Counted from the stretch's first letter, positions 22,301 to 34,730 are shown. The stretch: DNA of 64,000 nucleotides from Topomyia yanbarensis (GCF_030247195.1 NC_080672.1:67807771-67871770), one strand, 5' to 3'. The notes: a model not told the origin generated them from the sequence alone. Numbers and translations are program-made.

Positions 22301-22910
22301 ACGATAGCGCATGTGACAGGAGGAAAACATATTTCTGGAGTGTCTGAGGGAAAAATTATCCCGAAGGCATCAACAATAAGGGGTGGGGGTCATAGAAAAG
22401 CGCCTTTGAAAACCAAACCCACCGACATTTCCTGTTGGACCGCATTGAAAACTGTTCTGCCATGCCAACCAGCCAGAAGCTGATATGACACTCGCTGGGA
22501 AGGAGGGGTTTTCTGTAATTTTCTATGAAACTTTAAAAGCTGAACGATGTACCTCCACGAGGCATGCGACTATTTGTGAGTCGCCATCGGATATTTTCCC
22601 CATCATTTTTCGCTTGCCCGTCCCTTCGTGTGGAACCGGTCCGGAGATGGAAAGCAGGTATGAGTTGAAACTAACGAGAAACGGCGACGGCGCGTGGTTT
22701 GATGCTTATCAACGGGCTATAATTTAGCGAGAAAGCTGGGGCTTTCGCTTCCCGTTGACCTACGGTGGACCTTTGGCTCTGACAGAAAGGAATGGAATGC
22801 ATATTTAGAAGCAAGCTTACGAGGAGTGTTTTCAAATGTCAGGATGAAATTATAAAACTAAGAAATACTCCATGTAAGATAATGCGAATAATACGTAATA
22901 ATCTAAGTGA
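19331..22910. other. Intron interior, no supported gene
   Basis: Short open frames on both strands show no domains or splice support. One inverted repeat is visible: 'ggagaacaccgcgtatgca' (about 21970-21988) against 'tgcatcgcggtgttctcc' (about 22039-22061). The stretch directly left of the satellite is mixed-composition DNA. Confidence 0.4.
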
Positions 22911-22914
22911 GAAA

Positions 22915-25900
22915 TAGAGTAAAAGAGTAAAAGAGTAAAAGAGTAAAAGAGTAAAAGAGTAAAAGAGTAAAAGAGTAAAAGAGTAAAAGAGTAAAAGAGT
23001 AAAAGAGTAAAAGAGTAAAAGAGTAAAAGAGTAAAAGAGTAAAAGAGTAAAAGAGTAAAAGAGTAAAAGAGTAAAAGAGTAAAAGAGTAAAAGAGTAAAA
23101 GAGTAAAAGAGTAAAAGAGTAAAAGAGTAAAAGAGTAAAAGAGTAAAAGAGTAAAAGAGTAAAAGAGTAAAAGAGTAAAAGAGTAAAAGAGTAAAAGAGT
23201 AAAAGAGTAAAAGAGTAAAAGAGTAAAAGAGTAAAAGAGTAAAAGAGTAAAAGAGTAAAAGAGTAAAAGAGTAAAAGAGTAAAAGAGTAAAAGAGTAAAA
23301 GAGTAAAAGAGTAAAAGAGTAAAAGAGTAAAAGAGTAAAAGAGTAAAAGAGTAAAAGAGTAAAAGAGTAAAAGAGTAAAAGAGTAAAAGAGTAAAAGAGT
23401 AAAAGAGTAAAAGAGTAAAAGAGTAAAAGAGTAAAAGAGTAAAAGAGTAAAAGAGTAAAAGAGTAAAAGAGTAAAAGAGTAAAAGAGTAAAAGAGTAAAA
23501 GAGTAAAAGAGTAAAAGAGTAAAAGAGTAAAAGAGTAAAAGAGTAAAAGAGTAAAAGAGTAAAAGAGTAAAAGAGTAAAAGAGTAAAAGAGTAAAAGAGT
23601 AAAAGAGTAAAAGAGTAAAAGAGTAAAAGAGTAAAAGAGTAAAAGAGTAAAAGAGTAAAAGAGTAAAAGAGTAAAAGAGTAAAAGAGTAAAAGAGTAAAA
23701 GAGTAAAAGAGTAAAAGAGTAAAAGAGTAAAAGAGTAAAAGAGTAAAAGAGTAAAAGAGTAAAAGAGTAAAAGAGTAAAAGAGTAAAAGAGTAAAAGAGT
23801 AAAAGAGTAAAAGAGTAAAAGAGTAAAAGAGTAAAAGAGTAAAAGAGTAAAAGAGTAAAAGAGTAAAAGAGTAAAAGAGTAAAAGAGTAAAAGAGTAAAA
23901 GAGTAAAAGAGTAAAAGAGTAAAAGAGTAAAAGAGTAAAAGAGTAAAAGAGTAAAAGAGTAAAAGAGTAAAAGAGTAAAAGAGTAAAAGAGTAAAAGAGT
24001 AAAAGAGTAAAAGAGTAAAAGAGTAAAAGAGTAAAAGAGTAAAAGAGTAAAAGAGTAAAAGAGTAAAAGAGTAAAAGAGTAAAAGAGTAAAAGAGTAAAA
24101 GAGTAAAAGAGTAAAAGAGTAAAAGAGTAAAAGAGTAAAAGAGTAAAAGAGTAAAAGAGTAAAAGAGTAAAAGAGTAAAAGAGTAAAAGAGTAAAAGAGT
24201 AAAAGAGTAAAAGAGTAAAAGAGTAAAAGAGTAAAAGAGTAAAAGAGTAAAAGAGTAAAAGAGTAAAAGAGTAAAAGAGTAAAAGAGTAAAAGAGTAAAA
24301 GAGTAAAAGAGTAAAAGAGTAAAAGAGTAAAAGAGTAAAAGAGTAAAAGAGTAAAAGAGTAAAAGAGTAAAAGAGTAAAAGAGTAAAAGAGTAAAAGAGT
24401 AAAAGAGTAAAAGAGTAAAAGAGTAAAAGAGTAAAAGAGTAAAAGAGTAAAAGAGTAAAAGAGTAAAAGAGTAAAAGAGTAAAAGAGTAAAAGAGTAAAA
24501 GAGTAAAAGAGTAAAAGAGTAAAAGAGTAAAAGAGTAAAAGAGTAAAAGAGTAAAAGAGTAAAAGAGTAAAAGAGTAAAAGAGTAAAAGAGTAAAAGAGT
24601 AAAAGAGTAAAAGAGTAAAAGAGTAAAAGAGTAAAAGAGTAAAAGAGTAAAAGAGTAAAAGAGTAAAAGAGTAAAAGAGTAAAAGAGTAAAAGAGTAAAA
24701 GAGTAAAAGAGTAAAAGAGTAAAAGAGTAAAAGAGTAAAAGAGTAAAAGAGTAAAAGAGTAAAAGAGTAAAAGAGTAAAAGAGTAAAAGAGTAAAAGAGT
24801 AAAAGAGTAAAAGAGTAAAAGAGTAAAAGAGTAAAAGAGTAAAAGAGTAAAAGAGTAAAAGAGTAAAAGAGTAAAAGAGTAAAAGAGTAAAAGAGTAAAA
24901 GAGTAAAAGAGTAAAAGAGTAAAAGAGTAAAAGAGTAAAAGAGTAAAAGAGTAAAAGAGTAAAAGAGTAAAAGAGTAAAAGAGTAAAAGAGTAAAAGAGT
25001 AAAAGAGTAAAAGAGTAAAAGAGTAAAAGAGTAAAAGAGAAAAGAGTAAAAGAGTAAAAGAGTAAAAGAGAAAAAGAGTAAAAGAGTAAAAGAGTAAAAG
25101 AGTAAAAGAGTAAAAGAGTAAAAGAGTAAAAGAGTAAAAGAGTAAAAGAGTAAAAGAGTAAAAGAGTAAAAGAGTAAAAGAGTAAAAGAGTAAAAGAGTA
25201 AAAGAGTAAAAGAGTAAAAGAGTAAAAGAGTAAAAGAGTAAAAGAGTAAAAGAGTAAAAGAGTAAAAGAGTAAAAGAGTAAAAGAGTAAAAGAGTAAAAG
25301 AGTAAAAGAGTAAAAGAGTAAAAGAGTAAAAGAGTAAAAGAGTAAAAGAGTAAAAGAGTAAAAGAGTAAAAGAGTAAAAGAGTAAAAGAGTAAAAGAGTA
25401 AAAGAGTAAAAGAGTAAAAGAGTAAAAGAGTAAAAGAGTAAAAGAGTAAAAGAGTAAAAGAGTAAAAGAGTAAAAGAGTAAAAGAGTAAAAGAGTAAAAG
25501 AGTAAAAGAGTAAAAGAGTAAAAGAGTAAAAGAGTAAAAGAGTAAAAGAGTAAAAGAGTAAAAGAGTAAAAGAGTAAAAGAGTAAAAGAGTAAAAGAGTA
25601 AAAGAGTAAAAGAGTAAAAGAGTAAAAGAGTAAAAGAGTAAAAGAGTAAAAGAGTAAAAGAGTAAAAGAGTAAAAGAGTAAAAGAGTAAAAGAGTAAAAG
25701 AGTAAAAGAGTAAAAGAGTAAAAGAGTAAAAGAGTAAAAGAGTAAAAGAGTAAAAGAGTAAAAGAGTAAAAGAGTAAAAGAGTAAAAGAGTAAAAGAGTA
25801 AAAGAGTAAAAGAGTAAAAGAGTAAAAGAGTAAAAGAGTAAAAGAGTAAAAGAGTAAAAGAGTAAAAGAGTAAAAGAGTAAAAGAGTAAAAGAGTAAAAG

Positions 25901-28900
25901 AGTAAAAGAGTAAAAGAGTAAAAGAGTAAAAGAGTAAAAGAGTAAAAGAGTAAAAGAGTAAAAGAGTAAAAGAGTAAAAGAGTAAAAGAGTAAAAGAGTA
26001 AAAGAGTAAAAGAGTAAAAGAGTAAAAGAGTAAAAGAGTAAAAGAGTAAAAGAGTAAAAGAGTAAAAGAGTAAAAGAGTAAAAGAGTAAAAGAGTAAAAG
26101 AGTAAAAGAGTAAAAGAGTAAAAGAGTAAAAGAGTAAAAGAGTAAAAGAGTAAAAGAGTAAAAGAGTAAAAGAGTAAAAGAGTAAAAGAGTAAAAGAGTA
26201 AAAGAGTAAAAGAGTAAAAGAGTAAAAGAGTAAAAGAGTAAAAGAGTAAAAGAGTAAAAGAGTAAAAGAGTAAAAGAGTAAAAGAGTAAAAGAGTAAAAG
26301 AGTAAAAGAGTAAAAGAGTAAAAGAGTAAAAGAGTAAAAGAGTAAAAGAGTAAAAGAGTAAAAGAGTAAAAGAGTAAAAGAGTAAAAGAGTAAAAGAGTA
26401 AAAGAGTAAAAGAGTAAAAGAGTAAAAGAGTAAAAGAGTAAAAGAGTAAAAGAGTAAAAGAGTAAAAGAGTAAAAGAGTAAAAGAGTAAAAGAGTAAAAG
26501 AGTAAAAGAGTAAAAGAGTAAAAGAGTAAAGAGTAAAAGAGTAAAAGAGTAAAAGAGTAAAAGAGTAAAAGAGTAAAAGAGTAAAAGAGTAAAAGAGTAA
26601 AAGAGTAAAAGAGTAAAAGAGTAAAAGAGTAAAAGAGTAAAAGAGTAAAAGAGTAAAAGAGTAAAAGAGTAAAAGAGTAAAAGAGTAAAAGAGTAAAAGA
26701 GTAAAAGAGTAAAAGAGTAAAAGAGTAAAAGAGTAAAAGAGTAAAAGAGTAAAAGAGTAAAAGAGTAAAAGAGTAAAAGAGTAAAAGAGTAAAAGAGTAA
26801 AAGAGTAAAAGAGTAAAAGAGTAAAAGAGTAAAAGAGTAAAAGAGTAAAAGAGTAAAAGAGTAAAAGAGTAAAAGAGTAAAAGAGTAAAAGAGTAAAAGA
26901 GTAAAAGAGTAAAAGAGTAAAAGAGTAAAAGAGTAAAAGAGTAAAAGAGTAAAAGAGTAAAAGAGTAAAAGAGTAAAAGAGTAAAAGAGTAAAAGAGTAA
27001 AAGAGTAAAAGAGTAAAAGAGTAAAAGAGTAAAAGAGTAAAAGAGTAAAAGAGTAAAAGAGTAAAAGAGTAAAAGAGTAAAAGAGTAAAAGAGTAAAAGA
27101 GTAAAAGAGTAAAAGAGTAAAAGAGTAAAAGAGTAAAAGAGTAAAAGAGTAAAAGAGTAAAAGAGTAAAAGAGTAAAAGAGTAAAAGAGTAAAAGAGTAA
27201 AAGAGTAAAAGAGTAAAAGAGTAAAAGAGTAAAAGAGTAAAAGAGTAAAAGAGTAAAAGAGTAAAAGAGTAAAAGAGTAAAAGAGTAAAAGAGTAAAAGA
27301 GTAAAAGAGTAAAAGAGTAAAAGAGTAAAAGAGTAAAAGAGTAAAAGAGTAAAAGAGTAAAAGAGTAAAAGAGTAAAAGAGTAAAAGAGTAAAAGAGTAA
27401 AAGAGTAAAAGAGTAAAAGAGTAAAAGAGTAAAAGAGTAAAAGAGTAAAAGAGTAAAAGAGTAAAAGAGTAAAAGAGTAAAAGAGTAAAAGAGTAAAAGA
27501 GTAAAAGAGTAAAAGAGTAAAAGAGTAAAAGAGTAAAAGAGTAAAAGAGTAAAAGAGTAAAAGAGTAAAAGAGTAAAAGAGTAAAAGAGTAAAAGAGTAA
27601 AAGAGTAAAAGAGTAAAAGAGTAAAAGAGTAAAAGAGTAAAAGAGTAAAAGAGTAAAAGAGTAAAAGAGTAAAAGAGTAAAAGAGTAAAAGAGTAAAAGA
27701 GTAAAAGAGTAAAAGAGTAAAAGAGTAAAAGAGTAAAAGAGTAAAAGAGTAAAAGAGTAAAAGAGTAAAAGAGTAAAAGAGTAAAAGAGTAAAAGAGTAA
27801 AAGAGTAAAAGAGTAAAAGAGTAAAAGAGTAAAAGAGTAAAAGAGTAAAAGAGTAAAAGAGTAAAAGAGTAAAAGAGTAAAAGAGTAAAAGAGTAAAAGA
27901 GTAAAAGAGTAAAAGAGTAAAAGAGTAAAAGAGTAAAAGAGTAAAAGAGTAAAAGAGTAAAAGAGTAAAAGAGTAAAAGAGTAAAAGAGTAAAAGAGTAA
28001 AAGAGTAAAAGAGTAAAAGAGTAAAAGAGTAAAAGAGTAAAAGAGTAAAAGAGTAAAAGAGTAAAAGAGTAAAAGAGTAAAAGAGTAAAAGAGTAAAAGA
28101 GTAAAAGAGTAAAAGAGTAAAAGAGTAAAAGAGTAAAAGAGTAAAAGAGTAAAAGAGTAAAAGAGTAAAAGAGTAAAAGAGTAAAAGAGTAAAAGAGTAA
28201 AAGAGTAAAAGAGTAAAAGAGTAAAAGAGTAAAAGAGTAAAAGAGTAAAAGAGTAAAAGAGTAAAAGAGTAAAAGAGTAAAAGAGTAAAAGAGTAAAAGA
28301 GTAAAAGAGTAAAAGAGTAAAAGAGTAAAAGAGTAAAAGAGTAAAAGAGTAAAAGAGTAAAAGAGTAAAAGAGTAAAAGAGTAAAAGAGTAAAAGAGTAA
28401 AAGAGTAAAAGAGTAAAAGAGTAAAAGAGTAAAAGAGTAAAAGAGTAAAAGAGTAAAAGAGTAAAAGAGTAAAAGAGTAAAAGAGTAAAAGAGTAAAAGA
28501 GTAAAAGAGTAAAAGAGTAAAAGAGTAAAAGAGTAAAAGAGTAAAAGAGTAAAAGAGTAAAAGAGTAAAAGAGTAAAAGAGTAAAAGAGTAAAAGAGTAA
28601 AAGAGTAAAAGAGTAAAAGAGTAAAAGAGTAAAAGAGTAAAAGAGTAAAAGAGTAAAAGAGTAAAAGAGTAAAAGAGTAAAAGAGTAAAAGAGTAAAAGA
28701 GTAAAAGAGTAAAAGAGTAAAAGAGTAAAAGAGTAAAAGAGTAAAAGAGTAAAAGAGTAAAAGAGTAAAAGAGTAAAAGAGTAAAAGAGTAAAAGAGTAA
28801 AAGAGTAAAAGAGTAAAAGAGTAAAAGAGTAAAAGAGTAAAAGAGTAAAAGAGTAAAAGAGTAAAAGAGTAAAAGAGTAAAAGAGTAAAAGAGTAAAAGA

Positions 28901-29650
28901 GTAAAAGAGTAAAAGAGTAAAAGAGTAAAAGAGTAAAAGAGTAAAAGAGTAAAAGAGTAAAAGAGTAAAAGAGTAAAAGAGTAAAAGAGTAAAAGAGTAA
29001 AAGAGTAAAAGAGTAAAAGAGTAAAAGAGTAAAAGAGTAAAAGAGTAAAAGAGTAAAAGAGTAAAAGAGTAAAAGAGTAAAAGAGTAAAAGAGTAAAAGA
29101 GTAAAAGAGTAAAAGAGTAAAAGAGTAAAAGAGTAAAAGAGTAAAAGAGTAAAAGAGTAAAAGAGTAAAAGAGTAAAAGAGTAAAAGAGTAAAAGAGTAA
29201 AAGAGTAAAAGAGTAAAAGAGTAAAAGAGTAAAAGAGTAAAAGAGTAAAAGAGTAAAAGAGTAAAAGAGTAAAAGAGTAAAAGAGTAAAAGAGTAAAAGA
29301 GTAAAAGAGTAAAAGAGTAAAAGAGTAAAAGAGTAAAAGAGTAAAAGAGTAAAAGAGTAAAAGAGTAAAAGAGTAAAAGAGTAAAAGAGTAAAAGAGTAA
29401 AAGAGTAAAAGAGTAAAAGAGTAAAAGAGTAAAAGAGTAAAAGAGTAAAAGAGTAAAAGAGTAAAAGAGTAAAAGAGTAAAAGAGTAAAAGAGTAAAAGA
29501 GTAAAAGAGTAAAAGAGTAAAAGAGTAAAAGAGTAAAAGAGTAAAAGAGTAAAAGAGTAAAAGAGTAAAAGAGTAAAAGAGTAAAAGAGTAAAAGAGTAA
29601 AAGAGTAAAAGAGTAAAAGAGTAAAACAGTAAAAGAGTAAAAGAGTAAAA
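22915..29650. repeat. 6.7-kb (GAGTAAAA)n octamer satellite
   Basis: About 840 tandem copies of GAGTAAAA, almost without error. I see three interior irregularities: a unit lacking T near 25039, a T-to-A change near 25070, and a unit lacking one A near 26528. The right edge decays from 29627 to about 29710 (cagtaaaa, gattgaaag, gttagagaat). The left edge is abrupt at 'gaaatagagt'. Seven of eight bases are purine on the + strand, which is the ttv sense strand. On the - strand every frame is open (cycling L F Y S F T L L), giving a spurious 2275-codon frame. No protein should be inferred. Confidence 0.98.
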
Positions 29651-29935
29651 GATTGAAAGAGTAAAAGAGTTAGAGAATAAGAGAGTATAAGATCAAGACA
29701 ATAAAATAGTAAGGGAGTATGCAAGTTCAATATTCCTGAAGTTTTCGATACTACACAAAACTATAATCCATAATCAAACCAATAATTTTCAGCTACATAC
29801 ACTTCATTAGATGGACAGCTTTTCACCACCTATGTTACACAATCCCTTTGAAGCTTTTCCTCCGTTTCACAAAAAAAAACATTCGCCAATGTCAGTAATA
29901 CTCATCCGTCTTTCTTTCTTCCTCTTTCATTGCAG

Positions 29936-30010
29936 ATACGACTACGAGACTTTATTACAAAATTCAACATTTTGCCTTGTGCCGAGAGGACGCCGTCTAG
30001 GATCGTTTAG
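29936..30010 (+). CDS. ttv: tout-velu / exostosin-1, internal exon
   Basis: A 75-bp exon between a pyrimidine-rich acceptor (ttcattgcag, ending 29935) and a GTAAAT donor (30011). It encodes [20 protein letters not shown] then LGSF. One base completes the preceding codon and two bases (AG) begin the Arg codon finished in the next exon. [14 protein letters not shown] is the signature of the GT47 exostosin domain of EXT1. The enzyme is a Golgi type II membrane glycosyltransferase that, with its EXT2 partner, polymerises heparan sulfate; Drosophila ttv is needed for Hedgehog movement. The more 5' exons were not found upstream and probably lie before the window. Confidence 0.93.
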   Translation: MRLRDFITKFNILPCAERTPSRIV

Positions 30011-31705
30011 GTAAATATTTGTTCATCCGTCCCCGTTGTCCCGACCAGTCCACAGCCCCGGCGGGTGAATCGGCAGCAGACTGTAAAGTAGCGAAACGGT
30101 CGCTTGTCAGATCCTTGCATGCCTATCTCGCCGGGACCGAAATTATGTGATATTTCATGAATATTTGATGCCTTCGGATAGAAGTGGGACCACGTGGGTT
30201 GAGAAAGAGGGTGGGGGGGGGGTGTTGGTTGAGATCACGGGCAAATCGGGAAGCTGGCTCACGAATGGGGAATCCTGGCTGGGATGGTCGTCCTTTGTAT
30301 CATTATGAGTGCACAGTGTACACGTGATGGTAGCACACCGGTTGGGATTGGCCGCGTGGTTTCTGTCGGTCGAAAAGCGTATCATTTTGCCCGGAGCTTT
30401 GATGTTGGATGCTCGGTGGTGGTGGTGGTGGGAGCTTTGAAATTGAAGCTAGAAATATTTGATTATGCAGAAATTTATAATTACTCTTATTTTTGGCGTC
30501 GAGTTGAACAATTCGTGTACCCTCGTGCCTGCACCATTTCGGTTAGTGGTATTTCCGCTTAGAAAGCTGTCCGGTCGGGAAAGTAATTAGTTTAGATCAA
30601 ACAGGTTAGATATTTTCCGAGTTGTGTTAATTTAAAGATACTAGGCGGAAGTCGATGCAATACTTCCAACTAGTTAAATATTTGCAAGTTGAAGATGTAC
30701 AAACCGTGGAAAGGAAATTCATAGAATCTCAAAATTTAAAGCGCAAATTGTGTGCTTTCCCTTCAATTAATTGGTTCATTTACTTATATCTGGTGATATG
30801 TAAAATTTGTGCAAGACTGCCCGATTTAACCGGACAGTCTTGAAAGAACCTTGGTACAAATCATGCAGCGGCTGTCAGCCTAAGATGTCGCAGAAGAATA
30901 TGCCTAAAACCTTGACGGACGAAGCGACTAGGGACAGTCTGAACGCAGTCAGGTGGCAGTTCATTGAGGCAATTAGTTCAACAGTTTGATGTAGAGTTCT
31001 CAGCAGAGACAGACGAGAAAAACCAGGCTAGAACCCGTTTGTTTGCAGCAGCTATATGGCGGAGTAGGGGAGCGTGAGAAGAAATGTTTTTAGATGGGTT
31101 GGATGGCCTCATATGCTATATCTAAAACATGGACCACAAAATCGAGTGAAATAATTTACGATGCCTAATGATCATCAACGTCGTATATTACAATGCACTC
31201 TCCCGTATTCTGTTTAGCAATCGACGCCCATTGGCTAAATCTTTTCTCAGTAGATAGCAAAGTAACATTGAGACGAAACAAACTGTTGTAGAAAATAGCT
31301 TTCTGACAACACTCATTAAGCTGATTCGCATGATGCTGAATGAGTCACCATCAAGCCTCAAAACAGTCGGAGAGACATGCGACTTGTTTGTGACGTTAGA
31401 TAGATTGAAGTGAGGTATGTACAGTGTGCTTTAAAATGTTTTATTCAATATAGCGACTGAAAGCGCTGGGCGGGGCATGGTGATAGATCATATGGACTCT
31501 CACCACAATAGTCACACTTTTCAGTATTTTCAATACCAGAGCCCAACCAAATCATTATCACTTGCCACACCGTACATTATAACATAAATGTCCTTACAAT
31601 TGCTTGCATTTATTGCAAATAGGAACATGAATATTGCTGAAACAAACGTAATTATGCAAAGCTGGCCCACCAAAGGTCACACGATACAAGTATGAAGAAA
31701 CATAC
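30011..31705. other. ttv intron, start of the 16.4-kb intron
   Basis: The donor GTAAAT opens this intron (30011-46376). No gene is recognised in this first part. There are short simple runs, including a G-run near 30212-30225 and GGT repeats near 30417-30430. Confidence 0.5.
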
Positions 31706-34700
31706 AAATTGTAGATGTTGTGTGTGTTTTCTTAAAAAAGAAGAATCTTGCATATATCATAATCTATAACATGAAAAACTTAAACCATTAAAGTTAGATA
31801 TATGGCATCTTAAGAAATTTCTTTTGTAGTAATCTTTGCTACAACTTTGCCGAAGACACAAACTCTATCTTAATTAGTTCAGAAAATAGATTTCGTATAT
31901 CACTTATAGGCGAATTAATCAATACACAATATATTCCGGTAGATGCGCAATCCAAAAGGCAAGAATTTCTCTGAACAAACTGTACTTCTAAAGTTAACGG
32001 TGTAGACGCAATTTTGAGCACGAAAACGACGTTTTGAAACACTGTGCTGCGGTGTAACCCCTTAAACATAGGAGATGTATGCATTGTTTTACAAGCCATA
32101 GCGCCTTACAATTTTGCAGCTGTGCTCTTTACCGTCCGGGATTGCCATTTAAAATCTTCGCTCACATGAGCAAGGGGCCCTTTTAACAAACCACTCGAAT
32201 CGGTGAACACACCGTCGATCTCAACTTTGTGAGTAGGCATATAAACGCGTTAATCCTTCATAAAAGATTTGTTGCCAGTAACGTCATTTGTTTACTTTAG
32301 ACAAAATATTACAATCCTGAGTATATTTGTGCGGACCTTCGAGATATCTGTTGCGGCTGAATATTTCTGCGTCCGTTCTCTCGAAATCTTTTGAATACTT
32401 AGTGGATTATCTTTGACCGGGAAAAGGATCAGATATCTTACCGGTTCAATGTGTATAAATTTAAACGAAAATTCGGAGCCTTAGATAACGCAACTTGTTC
32501 GACATCCATTATACCATTAGTTAGTCTCTTCAGGAGAGTATATTTATACACGGATCGATAGTTAAGCGAAAATGCGAAGAAGGAGGCAGAAATTTCGGGA
32601 GATACAATAAATCCAAAGACAAGAGAGAGAGAGAGAGAGGTTAAAAAAATGTTGTCACTTATTTTCAGTGTATGTTTGATTGGATACTACCGATTTTCTT
32701 ACCCACTGACACGAAGTATATGAAAAAAACCCTCTAATTCACATGTTAACGCATAATAATGTTGGTCAGAAGTAAATAAAGAGCACAGCTGCAAAATTGT
32801 AAGGCGCTATGGCTCGTAAAACACTGCATACATCTCCTATATTTAAGGGGTTACACCGCAGCACAGTGTTTCAAAACATCGTTTTCGTGCTCTAAATTGC
32901 GTCTACACCGTTAACTTTAGAAGTACAGTTTGTTCAGAGAAATTCTTGCCTTTTGGATTGCGCATCTACCGGAATATATTGTGTATTGATTAATTCGCCT
33001 ATAAGTGATATACGAAATCTATTTTCTGAACTAATTAAGATAGAGTTTGTGTCTTCGGCAAAGTTGTAGCAAAGATTACTACAAAAGAAATTTCTTAAGA
33101 TGCCATATATCTAACTTTAATGGTTTAAGTTTTTCATGTTATAGAATATGATATATGCAAGATCCTTCTTTTTGCCTTTCTCATATAGAAAGGTTATGCA
33201 ATCACTCTGCAAAACGTCAACCTAATCCCGGCCCGGAGGGCCGATTGTCATATCCCATTCGATTCAGTTCGTCGAGATCGGAAAAGTCTGTATGTGTGTG
33301 TATGTGTGTGTATGTGTGTATGTATGTGCGTATGTATTAAATAATGTCACTCATTTTTCTCCGAGATGGCTGGACCGATTTGCCCAAACTTAGTCTCAAA
33401 TGAAAGGTGCATCATCCTTTCCATCGGCTGCTATTGAATTTTGGATCGATCGGAATTCTGGTTCCGGAATTACGGGTTTTAGCATCAAAAATAAAAATAG
33501 AATTTTTATTTTTGATGCTAAATGTGTTCAAGGTGCATGAAACGTCGAGATTTGATGCAAACTCGAAAAAATTTGACGACGATTCACTTTTTTGGATTTT
33601 GGCACATTTTTGCCTTTCTCATATAGAAATAGAAAAGTTATGCAATCACTCTGAAAAACGTCAACCTAATCCCGGCCCGGAGGGCCGAGTGTCATATCCC
33701 ATTCGATTCAGTTCATCGAGATCGGAAAAAGTCTGTATGTGTGTGTGTATGTATGTGTGTATGTGTGTGTATGTGTGTGTGTATGTATGTGCGTATGTGT
33801 CAAATAATGTCACTCATTTTTCTCAGAGATGGCTGGACCGATTTGCCCAAACTTAGTCTCAAATGAAAGGTGCAATCTTCCCATCGGCTACTATTGAATT
33901 TTGGATCGATCGAAATTCTGGTTCCGGAATTACGGGTTTCAGAGTGCGGCCACACAGAAATTTCTCATATAAACTATAGGAAAAATTAAAAATAGAATTT
34001 TTATTTTTGATGCTAAATATGTTCAAGGTGCATGAAACGTCGAGATTTGATGCAAACTCGAAAAAAATTTGACGACGATTCACTTTTTTGGATTTTGGCA
34101 CATTTTTGCCTTTCTCATATAGAAAGGTTATGCAATCACTCTGAAAAAGGTCAACCTAATTTTTTTTTCGACTCGCATAAGGTTTCTTGATTTTAACAGG
34201 GGCGTAGTTGATGGTTTACGGAGAGGGGTTACACCCCCCCCCCTCTACTGTTCACTCCCCTCCTTTAAAAATCTCCTTAAATCACCCCTCAGACCACCGC
34301 CCCATCCAGCCCTCATACCCCTACCTTTCAACCCCATCATCTTTAAACCACCACTATATCACAAAGCATACCAATTTAAGCTGGGGAGTCGTTCGTTCAT
34401 GGGACTTTCGCCCTCCTCACATACCCACCCCCGCATGACAAAATGAGTTAGCAAGCAGATAACATTGATCTAATGCTGATTAGGCTAATGGAGTATGATA
34501 TTTTTTTGTTTCAAGTGTTTCACCGTCGACAAGTAGCTCATCAAGTTCGTGGCTGGCATGCCATTGTGTAGAAGTGCAAAGTGTACTAAGAATGTAATGG
34601 ACATTTCCACAATTATGTTGAACATAAAAAGCCTCCGTGCCATATTTTAGAGAAATGAGAAAGGCACAATTGCACCGCTAGGTGGATTAAAACAGGTTTT

Positions 34701-34730
34701 TAAGAAAACACATCACAACATCTACAATTT
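31706..34730. mobile_element. Long-inverted-repeat (foldback) element, right arm split by an insertion
   Basis: Arm one (31706-32131) and arm two (32777-33173 plus 34700-34730) are inverted copies of about 425 bp with only scattered mismatches. They include 'aaattgtagatgttgtg', 'gaatcttgcatatatcat' and 'acagctgcaaaattgtaagg'. The 645-bp centre (32132-32776) is non-coding and includes an (AG)n run near 32620-32640. Arm two is interrupted after 'ccttcttttt' by the repeat block 33174-34699 and resumes with 'aagaaaacacatcacaacat'. No target duplication was identified at the outer ends. Without the insertion the element is about 1.5 kb. Confidence 0.8.
33174..34699 (+). repeat. Composite dispersed-repeat insertion with tandem units
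   Basis: It starts 'gcctttctcatatagaaagg' and ends in the shared terminus 'gagaaaggcac...caccgctaggtgg...aacaggttttt'. The left part is a tandem series: a unit at about 33174-33606, a second at 33610-34102, and a truncated third from 34106. Each unit holds 'cccggcccggagggccga', a (TGTGTATG)-type run and 'gagatggctggaccgatttg'. The first unit lacks a segment around 'gcggccacacag'. A different C-rich segment (about 34195-34440) sits in the middle. The insertion lies in a T-run of the foldback arm, so its target duplication cannot be read exactly. Confidence 0.75.

Noticed and set aside
5440..29650. Octamer arrays as telomeric repeat or CRISPR-like array
   Set aside because: No TTAGG-type unit and no unique spacers between repeats; pure head-to-tail microsatellite in a eukaryotic intron.
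22903..29730. 2275-codon open frame on the - strand
   Set aside because: It is only the 8-bp repeat read without stops; all three frames give the same cyclic peptide. No gene.
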